64,000 nt of DNA, taken from assembly GCF_011378855.1 (NCBI RefSeq), contig NZ_WTLB01000014.1, forward strand, positions 26,107-90,106, read 5' to 3'. The notes beneath the pieces are model-generated. The model saw only the letters and a list, made by a program, of their open reading frames with translations, made no database searches and was not told where the DNA came from. Each line of letters begins with the position of its first letter. Position 1 is the first letter of the stretch. This DNA comes from Pseudoalteromonas sp. Z1A8 (GTDB lineage Bacteria > Pseudomonadota > Gammaproteobacteria > Enterobacterales > Alteromonadaceae). A program made the position numbers and the translations under genes. Shown piece by piece: positions 31,332-40,905 of this stretch.

Positions 31332-31808
31332 ATGTTTAGATTTTTATTTGTGTTGTTTATCATCATTCCTATTATCGAAATCGCCTTGCTGATTCAAGTA
31401 AGCGACGTGATTGGCGGATTTGCAACAATAGCACTGGTTGTTATTACTGCGATTTTAGGTGCCAAAATGGTTAAAACACAAGGTATGGGTGCGCTGCAAA
31501 ATGTACAAGCGCAAATGGCGCAAGGGCAAATGCCAGCCAAAGAATTATTTACCGGAATATGCGTGGTAATTGCAGGTGTATTATTACTTACCCCTGGCAT
31601 TATGACAGACGTATTTGGATTACTATTATTAACCCCTGCAATTCGTAACAAATTGGCTGCAGGCCTTGCTAGCCAAGCAACTGTTAGAATGAGCGCAGGT
31701 ATGCAACAAGGGCCATCGCCGTTTGCTGGGCAGCAACATGCTGAACGAGAGCAAGGGCAAATGGAACGACCAACAACTATTGACGGCGAGTATGAGAGAA
31801 AAGATTAA
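31332..31808 (+). CDS. fxsA: FxsA family inner-membrane protein
   Basis: 158-residue membrane protein with about three to four hydrophobic segments (residues 1-20, 25-45, 70-105) and a polar glutamine-rich C-terminal tail of about 45 residues. E. coli FxsA overproduction blocks F-plasmid exclusion of phage T7; its normal role is unknown. The place directly upstream of groES is the same as in E. coli. The family motif LLLTPGIMTDVFGLLLLTP is present. Confidence 0.93.
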   Translation: MFRFLFVLFIIIPIIEIALLIQVSDVIGGFATIALVVITAILGAKMVKTQGMGALQNVQAQMAQGQMPAKELFTGICVVIAGVLLLTPGIMTDVFGLLLLTPAIRNKLAAGLASQATVRMSAGMQQGPSPFAGQQHAEREQGQMERPTTIDGEYERKD

Positions 31809-31826
31809 AAATTTATCGTTTTTTCT

Positions 31827-31854
31827 CTTGGAATTTTACACTCCATCCCCATTA
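31827..31854 (+). promoter_or_regulatory. Sigma-32 heat-shock promoter of groESL
   Basis: CTTGGAA at 31827-31833 and CCCCATTA at 31847-31854 with a 13-base spacer match the heat-shock consensus (CTTGAAA, CCCCATNT). It lies 64 bases upstream of the groES start codon, just after fxsA. Confidence 0.85.
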
Positions 31855-31918
31855 ATGAATGCAAATTAGAAAAGCTTTTTTCTGTACTGTTCAGAAACTG
31901 TTAGGAGAACTAAAAAAC

Positions 31919-32206
31919 ATGAACATTCGTCCTTTACAAGATCGCGTAATCGTTAAACGTCTAGAAGAAGAAACAAAATCTGCTGGCGGTATTGTATTAA
32001 CTGGCTCTGCAGCTGAAAAATCAACTCGCGGAGAAGTTGTAGCCGTAGGTAATGGTCGCGTTTTAGAAAACGGTGACGTGAGAGCGTTAGAAGTTAAAGC
32101 CGGTGACACTGTGTTATTTGGCTCATATGTTGAAAAAGTTGAAAAGATCGAAGGTCAAGAGTACCTGATCATGCGTGAAGATAATATTTTAGGCATTGTA
32201 GGCTAA
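31919..32206 (+). CDS. groES: Co-chaperonin GroES
   Basis: Heptameric lid of the GroEL chaperonin. The start is the ATG at 31919, with AGGAG ten bases before it; the frame is open further left, but the family N-terminus [14 protein letters not shown] begins here. 95 residues, the usual length. The mobile loop [13 protein letters not shown] is at residues 16-28. groEL follows after 48 bases with its own AGAGGAA site. Confidence 0.98.
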   Translation: MNIRPLQDRVIVKRLEEETKSAGGIVLTGSAAEKSTRGEVVAVGNGRVLENGDVRALEVKAGDTVLFGSYVEKVEKIEGQEYLIMREDNILGIVG

Positions 32207-32251
32207 ACCTACTTTTCGTTTATAAACATTTAAGAATTTAGAGGAATTTAA

Positions 32252-33901
<1,650 letters not shown>

Positions 33902-33927
33902 TCATCCCCTAAACACCTAGCTCAAAT

Positions 33928-33955
33928 AAAAACCCAGCTTCGGCTGGGTTTTTAG
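33928..33955 (+). terminator. Terminator of groESL
   Basis: Stem AAACCCAGC / GCTGGGTTT with a TTCG tetraloop, then T residues, 30 bases after the groEL stop codon. Confidence 0.92.
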
Positions 33956-34094
33956 CTATTGGGCACAAATAAAGTAAAAGCCACAGGTGTGGCTAATTAA
34001 TAAAATGACTTCGCGTATCCCTTTGCTTCTTAAATGCATGCCAAGCCATACTCAGAGTTAATTTTATTTATTAAAAATTATTAAGGATATTAAG

Positions 34095-34508
34095 ATGAAT
34101 AAAAAACCTGAACTAATCATCTCATCACTCGATGCAGATAGATTGTATGACTTAATGGAATCATTGCCTGCAGGTAGCTTTGCTAACAAAGAAGAATTGG
34201 AAGCTGAACTGGCACGAGCAACAATAGTCGAACCTAAAGATATGCCATCGTCAGTTGTAACGATGAACTCAACTGTAAACTTTATTGTTGAGTCTTCTAA
34301 AGAAGAATTTACGTTAACCTTGGTGTACCCAAAGAACAGTGACTCTAGCGGCGATAAAATATCGATATTATCACCCGTTGGTAGCGCATTACTTGGGCTA
34401 GCTCAAGGCGACGAAATTGAGTGGCCAAAACCGAGTGGCGGCTTAATAAAAGTAAAAATAAAAGAAGTAACCTACCAGCCAGAACGTGCTGGTGAATTAC
34501 ACAGATAA
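34095..34508 (+). CDS. rnk: Rnk, regulator of nucleoside diphosphate kinase
   Basis: 137-residue RNA-polymerase-associated protein with a short N-terminal coiled coil (about residues 8-45) and a GreA/GreB-like C-terminal FKBP domain (about 50-130; VNFIVESSKEEFTLTLVYP, ILSPVGSALLGLAQGDEIEW). Rnk competes with Gre factors in E. coli but lacks the long antipausing hairpin. Length equals E. coli Rnk (136). A weakly related Gre-family protein is the alternative. Confidence 0.9.
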   Translation: MNKKPELIISSLDADRLYDLMESLPAGSFANKEELEAELARATIVEPKDMPSSVVTMNSTVNFIVESSKEEFTLTLVYPKNSDSSGDKISILSPVGSALLGLAQGDEIEWPKPSGGLIKVKIKEVTYQPERAGELHR

Positions 34509-34547
34509 ATATTTTATGTACTTAGTACTAAAAAATCGGTTTAAAGT

Positions 34548-34578
34548 AGACCCAGCCTCGGCTGGGTTTTGCTTTTTA
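34548..34578 (+). terminator. Terminator after rnk
   Basis: ACCCAGC / GCTGGGT with a short CTCG-type loop followed by TTTGCTTTTT, 40 bases past the stop codon. Confidence 0.85.
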
Positions 34579-34665
34579 TTATAAAGCAGATTGATACTGT
34601 TTAATTTATACCCATAACTAAGTTGCATACTGTGGGCATATACCCTGCATAATCGTTTACTAAAC

Positions 34666-34860
34666 AACCTGAACTCTGGATAATAAATCTATTTCAAGCA
34701 GCTATTTTCAGCGCTCACTGCGTTGAATTTACTTACAATAGGCCAGCTATTGACGTGTAAGTTCGCCTTGTTTTCACTGAAAATTTCTGGCTAGAGAAAA
34801 TAAATTTAAATATCACTATAATTCAATATTTTGGTAAATATCTTAACCAAAGTTCAGGTT
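34666..34860. repeat. Second MITE-like intergenic repeat
   Basis: A 195-bp non-coding element bounded by AACCTGAACTCTGGATAA and the inverted TTAACCAAAGTTCAGGTT; the two ends match at 16 of 18 bases. The inside holds further partial inverted symmetry (TTTCAG...CTGAAAA) and no open frame. Ends containing CCTGAACT and CTGGATAA are familiar to me from interspersed repeats of Pseudoalteromonas and Shewanella. It ends 48 bases before the VOC gene and may carry or separate its promoter. Confidence 0.7.
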
Positions 34861-34908
34861 AAATATGATAAAAAGCACATTTATTAAATAGTACGGAGTA
34901 AACCAAAC

Positions 34909-35355
34909 ATGACTAACGTTCAACAGCATATCGGCAGCATTGCATTAGTTATTAAGGACTACGATGAGGCAATTAAGTTTTACACTCAAAAGCTCAACTT
35001 TGAGTTAGTAGAGGATACTAACTTAGGAGAGGGTAGGCGCTGGGTGTTAATTTCACCTCCAAATTCAAACGGGGCTAGTTCAAACACTGCTAGTTCAAAA
35101 GGAGCTAATTCGAGCAAGACTAATCTGCTACTTGCTAAAGCCACAACGCCCGAACAGATAAGCGCTATTGGTAATCAAACGGGTGGTCGTGTGTTTTTAT
35201 TTTTGCATACCAATGACTTTTGGCGCGATTATAATTTAATGCTTTCAAAAGGCGTTACATTTACCGAAGAGCCTCGAGTAGAACCTTATGGCACCGTAGT
35301 GGTTTTTGAAGACCTATATGGTACAAAATGGGACTTACTGCAGCTTAATAATTAG
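34909..35355 (+). CDS. VOC-superfamily (glyoxalase/bleomycin-resistance fold) protein
   Basis: 148-residue metal-dependent-fold protein. N-terminal IGSIALVIKDYDEAIKFYTQKLNFELVED and C-terminal VEPYGTVVVFEDLYGTKWDL are the two VOC half-motifs. The substrate is unknown; extradiol dioxygenase-like and glyoxalase-like proteins share the pattern. Between residues 54 and 71 is a Ser/Asn/Ala-rich insert encoded by three 15-bp tandem repeats (35071-35115), absent from relatives as I remember them. It stands alone; the ribosome binding site is ACGGAG. Confidence 0.88.
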   Translation: MTNVQQHIGSIALVIKDYDEAIKFYTQKLNFELVEDTNLGEGRRWVLISPPNSNGASSNTASSKGANSSKTNLLLAKATTPEQISAIGNQTGGRVFLFLHTNDFWRDYNLMLSKGVTFTEEPRVEPYGTVVVFEDLYGTKWDLLQLNN

Positions 35356-35377
35356 CAAGATAAAGTGACGCTTAAGC

Positions 35378-36853
35378 TCACGTCACTTTATTAACTAACT
35401 CTCTTACAATTGCGAATAAATCACTGGGTAGCATTCCCCTTTGCCCATCTCGCTCACTGGCGATATCACCGGCTCTAGCATGCAGTGTTACACCATAGCG
35501 TGCAGCTTCATCAATAGTTAAACCTTGAGCAAGTAAGGCACCAATAATACCAGTGAGTACATCGCCACTGCCGCCAACGGCCAGTGCTGGGTTGCCATCT
35601 TCACATACCCACGTTTGCTCAGCATTATCTATTAATGTTCCAGCCCCTTTTAATACACAAGTCGCGTTATAGCGTTTAGCGCAAAGGCGAGCATAATTAA
35701 AACGATCAGATTCGATTTCGCTGGTGCTAACACTCAGGAGTCGAGAGGCTTCACCTGGATGTGGCGTAAGTACGCATTGCTCTAACATATATGATGAAGC
35801 TTGCTTAGCCAGTAAGTTAAGTGCATCTGCGTCTATAACTAGAGGCATTTTATTGCTTTGGCAATATTGCATTACTTCATCGAATATTTGTTGTGCCCAT
35901 TCGTCTTGCCCAAGCCCTGGGCCAATAACAACGCAGCTTGCCCACTCTAGCGCTTGGTGTAGGTTATTACTGCTTACCATAAGCTCTGGTCTACCAATGC
36001 TAATAGGCGTTATTGAGCTTCCGTGTGTATACACTCTTACCATGCCAGCTCCCGTTCTAAGAGCTGCTTCACTACTTAACCTAATTGCACCTGCAGTACC
36101 TTGGTTGCCACCAACACATAAAAGTTTACCGTGGCTTCCTTTGTGACTATTGATTGCTCGCGTGGCTATTCCTTTAAAGCTATTGATATTAATCAGAGTA
36201 CCTGAAGATTGAGCGATACAAGTAAACGCATCGCCAATTGCTAAGTCATCAAATACTAACTTACCGCTATATTGTTTACCTGCCGTCGTTGTGAGCCCTT
36301 GCTTTATACCCACAAAAGTAACGGTTGAAGTCGCTTGTACTGCACACCCTAAAGGCAGCCCTGTATTTGCTTCAATGCCTGATGGAATATCAATGCTTAT
36401 TACTGGCTTATTACTGTTATTTACAGCTTTAATTATGTTTGCAAAATTATCGCGTACGGTGCTTTTAAGGCCAGTACCAAGTAGAGCATCAATAACTATA
36501 TCGCACTCATTAAGAATGTCTTTTGTAAAATGAGAAACTACCCCACCCGCTTCAATCCATAACTGCTGCGCTTTTGCTGCATCACCGGTTAATACTTTAT
36601 TAGGCTCAGCTGCGCATACTGTTACCTCTTTACCTGACTGCATAATAAGCCTAGCTACAACGTAACCGTCTCCAGCGTTGTTACCATGACCAACAATGAC
36701 TAATGTACGCTGTGCATCAAATAACTGCCATTGCTTATATACCGCCTCGCTTGCACGCTGCATTAGGGTAAATAAATCACAATGACTGTTTTTAGCAGCT
36801 AAAGCTTCATTGTCTCTTACTTGTTGTGCGGTAAATAAAGTTTTATTGAGCAT
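35378..36853 (-). CDS. nnr: Bifunctional NAD(P)H-hydrate epimerase/dehydratase
   Basis: Repairs damaged (hydrated) NADH and NADPH. 491 residues with two domains: an N-terminal epimerase (about 1-215; VGHGNNAGDGYVVARL, DALLGTGL) and a C-terminal ADP-dependent dehydratase of the ribokinase fold (about 230-490; VIGPGLGQ, DADALNLL, TPHPGEASRLL, GSGDVLTGIIGALLAQG). It matches E. coli YjeF/Nnr in layout. In E. coli nnr leads a tsaE-amiB operon; here it is alone and divergent from gmk. Confidence 0.96.
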   Translation of the reverse strand: MLNKTLFTAQQVRDNEALAAKNSHCDLFTLMQRASEAVYKQWQLFDAQRTLVIVGHGNNAGDGYVVARLIMQSGKEVTVCAAEPNKVLTGDAAKAQQLWIEAGGVVSHFTKDILNECDIVIDALLGTGLKSTVRDNFANIIKAVNNSNKPVISIDIPSGIEANTGLPLGCAVQATSTVTFVGIKQGLTTTAGKQYSGKLVFDDLAIGDAFTCIAQSSGTLININSFKGIATRAINSHKGSHGKLLCVGGNQGTAGAIRLSSEAALRTGAGMVRVYTHGSSITPISIGRPELMVSSNNLHQALEWASCVVIGPGLGQDEWAQQIFDEVMQYCQSNKMPLVIDADALNLLAKQASSYMLEQCVLTPHPGEASRLLSVSTSEIESDRFNYARLCAKRYNATCVLKGAGTLIDNAEQTWVCEDGNPALAVGGSGDVLTGIIGALLAQGLTIDEAARYGVTLHARAGDIASERDGQRGMLPSDLFAIVRELVNKVT

Positions 36854-37049
36854 GAAGGTTCCTATAAAGAGTGATACCTCACCTTATCAAATACTTATAT
36901 CTAGCGGCTAGTTCTGTTGATAATTTTAAACCTCAATTTTATTTAAAATGTACTACCAAGCCAATTTGGTACGACTAACTTGACCACAGTTAACATGTGC
37001 ACGACTAACTTGAGCAAGGTGAGCTAATTAAAGTACAATACAGTTAATT

Positions 37050-37092
37050 AAAGGCTTGGCTTACTTGTAACCCAAGCCTGTTTATTTTTAGG
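37050..37092 (+). terminator. Terminator-like hairpin in the leader of gmk
   Basis: AGGCTTGG (37052-37059) pairs with CCAAGCCT (37072-37079), followed by GTTTATTTTTA and only 12 bases later the gmk ATG. It has terminator features but no upstream rightward gene, so it may be an attenuator or end a short leader RNA. Further left the gap holds a direct repeat ACGACTAACTTGA at 36971 and 37001. Confidence 0.5.
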
Positions 37093-37103
37093 TAGAGAAA
37101 AAC

Positions 37104-37724
37104 ATGGCACAAACTCGCGGTAATTTATTTATTTTGTCAGCCCCTTCTGGTGCAGGCAAATCAAGCTTAATCAATGCGTTATTGAAAAATCACGCTGATA
37201 TGAAAGTATCTGTATCACATACAACTCGCGCCCCTCGCCCAGGTGAAGAAAATGGCGTGCATTATCACTTTGCATCTACAGATGAATTTAAAGCGCTTAT
37301 TGCCAAAGATGACTTTTTTGAATGGGCTCAAGTATTCGATAATTACTACGGCACATCAAAGCAGGCTATTGAGTCGCAACTTGATGCCGGTATCGATGTG
37401 TTTTTAGATATTGATTGGCAAGGTGCCCAGCAAGTTCGTAAAATTATGCCAAGCGTACAAACTATTTTTATTCTACCGCCTTCAAAAGAAGAATTAGAAC
37501 AACGCTTAAATAACCGTGGCCAAGATTCGGCTGAAGTTATTGCCTCTCGTATGGCGCAAGCACAGTCAGAAACATCTCACTATAGTGAATACGACTTTGT
37601 AATTGTTAATGATGACTTTGAGACTGCACTTGCTGACATAAAAATAATTGTAATGGCTCAACGCTTAACACTAAAAGCGCAAGAAGATCGTCATCAAGTT
37701 TTACTAAATAGTCTGCTTAAATAA
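37104..37724 (+). CDS. gmk: Guanylate kinase
   Basis: Phosphorylates GMP to GDP. 206 residues (E. coli 207). Walker A is [10 protein letters not shown] at residues 12-21, followed by [19 protein letters not shown] for GMP binding and [12 protein letters not shown]. It heads the gmk-rpoZ-spoT group known from E. coli, with 125 bases before rpoZ. Confidence 0.97.
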   Translation: MAQTRGNLFILSAPSGAGKSSLINALLKNHADMKVSVSHTTRAPRPGEENGVHYHFASTDEFKALIAKDDFFEWAQVFDNYYGTSKQAIESQLDAGIDVFLDIDWQGAQQVRKIMPSVQTIFILPPSKEELEQRLNNRGQDSAEVIASRMAQAQSETSHYSEYDFVIVNDDFETALADIKIIVMAQRLTLKAQEDRHQVLLNSLLK

Positions 37725-37849
37725 TTTAAGCTTACTTAAATTAGGCTTAGGCAAGTAAAACTGATAAAAATTGAACACTGGCTATTGGCGAAAGTGGCTC
37801 CTTGGAGTAAACTACGTCTTTGCTTTTAAATTATTTTTGGAGTGCTGTG

Positions 37850-38125
37850 ATGGCCCGCGTAACAGTTGAAGATGCAGTAGATGCAGTTGGTAATCGTTTT
37901 GACTTAATTTTAGTTGCGGCTCGTCGTGCCCGCCAAATTGCTGTTGGTGGTAAAACTCCACTAGTAGACCCTGAAAACGATAAGCCAACGGTAGTTGCTT
38001 TACGTGAAATTGAATTAGGTTTAGTTGATAGCGCTTCAATGGACTTAATTGACCGTGAAGAACAACAACACCAAGAAGCAGCAGAATTAGCTGCTGTTGC
38101 TGCCATTGTTGGTGGCAACCAATAA
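37850..38125 (+). CDS. rpoZ: RNA polymerase omega subunit
   Basis: Small subunit that assists beta-prime folding and RNA polymerase assembly and is part of a ppGpp site. The start at ATG 37850 gives [19 protein letters not shown], 91 residues as in E. coli, with TTTGGAG nine bases upstream; an in-frame ATG 30 bases earlier is not needed. A strong stem GCCAACGGC/GCCGTTGGC at 38147-38181 lies between it and spoT without a T-run. Confidence 0.97.
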   Translation: MARVTVEDAVDAVGNRFDLILVAARRARQIAVGGKTPLVDPENDKPTVVALREIELGLVDSASMDLIDREEQQHQEAAELAAVAAIVGGNQ

Positions 38126-38247
38126 TCGACCTCCCGGTCTGATTTAGCCAACGGCGCAGTATTTCTACTATAGCCGTTGGCAATCCTTTCATTTCATCGT
38201 ATATTCGTAACTTACCTAATTTGCTTCACAAGAACATTGGAGTGTAA

Positions 38248-40353
38248 ATGTATCTTTTTGAAGGTCTTAAAAAGAAAATTTCAGAATACTTGCCCGCTGC
38301 TGATGTAGAGCTGGTTCAAAAATCTTACGTGGTAGCCCGAGAGGCCCATGAAGGACAAACTCGCTCGAGTGGCGAACCTTATATTACTCACCCTGTTGAA
38401 GTAACCCAAATTCTTGCAGGCATGCACCTTGACCATGAAACGCTCATGGCCGCGCTAATGCATGATGTAATTGAAGATACTGATTTTAGCCAACAAGATT
38501 TAGCCGAAATTTTTGGCGAAACTGTGGCAGAACTCGTTGAAGGTGTAAGTAAGCTCGATAAGCTCAGCTTTAAAGATAAAAAAGAATTCCAAGCTGAAAA
38601 CTACCGTAAAATGATTATGGCAATGACTCAGGATATTCGAGTTATTTTAATCAAGCTTGCTGATAGAACACACAACATGCGTACTTTAGGCGCACTGCGA
38701 CCAGATAAGCGCCGCAGAATAGCGCGTGAAACGCTAGAAATTTATGCGCCAATAGCAAACCGTTTAGGTATCCACGATATTAAAAATGAGCTTGAAGACT
38801 TAGGTTTTCAAGCTTTATACCCTATGCGTCATCGTGCACTTAAATCTGAAGTTGCAAAAGCACGGGGTAATCGCAAAGAAGTTATTACGAATATCCAACA
38901 TGAAATAGAAGCACGTCTTGAAGAGTCAGGTATTAAAGCGACTGTGTCGGGCCGTGAAAAACATTTATATAGTATTTATAAAAAAATGCTTAATAAAGAA
39001 CTGCTATTTAACGAAGTTATGGATATTTACGCGTTTAGAATTGCAGTTGATTCTATGGATACGTGTTATCGCGTATTAGGTGTGGCTCACAGTCTTTATA
39101 AGCCTATTGAAACACGCTTTAAAGATTATATTGCGGTACCAAAAACAAACGGTTACCAATCGCTTCATACTTCATTAGTTGGCCCACACGGAATACCTGT
39201 TGAGATTCAGATTCGTACTCACGATATGGATCAGATGGCCGACAAAGGTGTAGCGGCGCACTGGATGTATAAAAAATCAGGTGATGGTGCCGGTAATACG
39301 TCGCAGCAACGTGCTCGCCAATGGATGCAAAGCTTATTAGAGCTTCAGCAAAGTGCGGGTTCATCATTTGAATTTATTGAAAACGTAAAAACTGAGCTAT
39401 TCCCAGAAGAAATTTACGTATTTACGCCAGATGGTCGTATTGTTGAGCTACCAATGGGTGCTACCGCAGTCGATTTTGCTTATGCAGTACATACAGATGT
39501 AGGTAATACCTGTGTAGGTGCTCGCGTTAATCGCAAGCCACACCCTTTAAGTAAACCACTCGATACAGGGCAAACCATAGAGATAATAACAAGCTCAGGC
39601 GCCCACCCTAATGCGACTTGGCTAAACTTTATTGTTACTGGTAAAGCACGTTTAGGCGTTCGTAATTACCTAAGAAGCCAACATCACGAAGAAGCAATGC
39701 TTTTAGGCCGTCGTTTACTTGATTCTGCGTTAGGCGAAAACAAACTCGATAGCATTGCTGATGAAAATATAGCAAGAGTGCTTGAAGAGCATGAACTCTC
39801 TACAGTCCTTGAGTTATTGGTAGAAATTGGTTCTGGTAACTTAATGAGCATGTTAATTGCTAAGCGCTTATTACAAAATGACAATGACGACTTAACTGAT
39901 ATAACTAACCAAGCCAAGGCGACCATTATTGGTACTGAAGGCATGCTAGTTAATTACTCTAAGTGTTGCCGCCCAGTACCAGGCGATGCCATTACGGCTC
40001 ATATAAGCCAAGGTAAAGGCCTGACTGTTCATCGCCAAGAATGTAAAAACATTCGTGGTTGGGAAAATGAACGCTCTAAATACTTAGTTGTAAAATGGGA
40101 CGATAACCCAGAAAAAGAATATATTGCAGCTCTGAGAGTTGAAATTATTAATCATCAAGGGGCGCTGGCTAAATTAACCAATGTGGTTGCTACTACTCAG
40201 GCCAATATTGTAGAAATTACCACCGACGAAAAAGAAAGTAATTTATACGTGATAGATTTAGGGGTTACCGTTAAAAACCGTATCCACGTTGCTAACATTA
40301 TGCGCCGCATTCGCGTTATGCCTGATGTACAAAAAGTCTATCGTAAAAAGTAA
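38248..40353 (+). CDS. spoT: Bifunctional (p)ppGpp synthase/hydrolase SpoT
   Basis: Controls the stringent response alarmone. 701 residues against 702 in E. coli. Order: HD hydrolase domain (residues 1-190, metal motif HDVIEDT near residue 72), synthetase domain (about 230-340, containing DIYAFRIAV and YQSLHTSL), TGS (about 385-445), helical region and C-terminal ACT domain (about 625-700). SpoT is preferred over RelA because the HD motif is intact and the neighbours are gmk-rpoZ and trmH-recG. Confidence 0.97.
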   Translation: MYLFEGLKKKISEYLPAADVELVQKSYVVAREAHEGQTRSSGEPYITHPVEVTQILAGMHLDHETLMAALMHDVIEDTDFSQQDLAEIFGETVAELVEGVSKLDKLSFKDKKEFQAENYRKMIMAMTQDIRVILIKLADRTHNMRTLGALRPDKRRRIARETLEIYAPIANRLGIHDIKNELEDLGFQALYPMRHRALKSEVAKARGNRKEVITNIQHEIEARLEESGIKATVSGREKHLYSIYKKMLNKELLFNEVMDIYAFRIAVDSMDTCYRVLGVAHSLYKPIETRFKDYIAVPKTNGYQSLHTSLVGPHGIPVEIQIRTHDMDQMADKGVAAHWMYKKSGDGAGNTSQQRARQWMQSLLELQQSAGSSFEFIENVKTELFPEEIYVFTPDGRIVELPMGATAVDFAYAVHTDVGNTCVGARVNRKPHPLSKPLDTGQTIEIITSSGAHPNATWLNFIVTGKARLGVRNYLRSQHHEEAMLLGRRLLDSALGENKLDSIADENIARVLEEHELSTVLELLVEIGSGNLMSMLIAKRLLQNDNDDLTDITNQAKATIIGTEGMLVNYSKCCRPVPGDAITAHISQGKGLTVHRQECKNIRGWENERSKYLVVKWDDNPEKEYIAALRVEIINHQGALAKLTNVVATTQANIVEITTDEKESNLYVIDLGVTVKNRIHVANIMRRIRVMPDVQKVYRKK

Positions 40354-40365
40354 AATAGGAAACAC

Positions 40366-40758
40366 ATGAATAAAGCATTTATCTCTACCGACAAAGCACC
40401 TGCAGCTATTGGCACTTATAGCCAAGCAGTTAAAGTAGGTACCGCTGTTTATTTATCTGGTCAAATTCCATTAGTTCCAGAAACGATGGAAATGATTTCA
40501 GAAGATTTTAGCGAGCAAACGCATCAAGTATTTAAAAATATTGCTGCGGTATGTGAAGAAGCAGGCGGAAAAATTCACGATTTAGTTAAAATCAATATTT
40601 ACCTAACTGATCTATCTAACTTCGCCACTGTAAATGAAGTGATGAGCCAATACTTTAAACAACCTTACCCAGCTAGAGCTGCATTAGGTGTTCGTGCACT
40701 ACCAAAAGGTGCGCAAGTTGAAATAGACGGCATTATGGAATTACCTTCTACTAACTAA
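40366..40758 (+). CDS. ridA: RidA family reactive enamine/imine deaminase
   Basis: Trimeric enzyme that hydrolyses reactive 2-aminoacrylate-type intermediates from PLP enzymes. 130 residues. Motifs: [21 protein letters not shown] at residues 17-37 and the catalytic-arginine segment [19 protein letters not shown] at about 100-118. It begins 12 bases after spoT with AGGAAAC before the ATG, so it is the next gene of the same transcript. Confidence 0.94.
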   Translation: MNKAFISTDKAPAAIGTYSQAVKVGTAVYLSGQIPLVPETMEMISEDFSEQTHQVFKNIAAVCEEAGGKIHDLVKINIYLTDLSNFATVNEVMSQYFKQPYPARAALGVRALPKGAQVEIDGIMELPSTN

Positions 40759-40765
40759 GCTTTAC

Positions 40766-40794
40766 AGGCTATGGCTCTACCCCATAGCCTTATT
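40766..40794 (+). terminator. Hairpin after ridA
   Basis: Stem AGGCTATGG / CCATAGCCT with a seven-base loop followed by TATTTCCC, seven bases after the ridA stop codon. It likely ends the gmk-rpoZ-spoT-ridA transcript. Confidence 0.7.
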
Positions 40795-40905
40795 TCCCTC
40801 TTAAAATTCACTCTCTCTCATTTCTTGACTCAAATACTATTTTCTAGCACTCTGTAGTTGTTTTTTATAAAAAATTTAACTTAAGTAGTAGAAAAGGATC
40901 AACTA

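Noticed and set aside
31859..31918. Upstream ATG extending groES by 20 codons
   Set aside because: GroES is 95-97 residues; AGGAG precedes the ATG at 31919 and the extension would sit in the leader just behind the sigma-32 promoter.
36971..37013. Direct repeat ACGACTAACTTGA at 30-base spacing as a possible CRISPR or iteron
   Set aside because: Only two 13-base copies, no further units or associated genes.
38147..38181. Strong stem between rpoZ and spoT as a terminator
   Set aside because: No T-run follows and spoT is expected in the same transcript; more likely an RNA-stabilising stem or chance.
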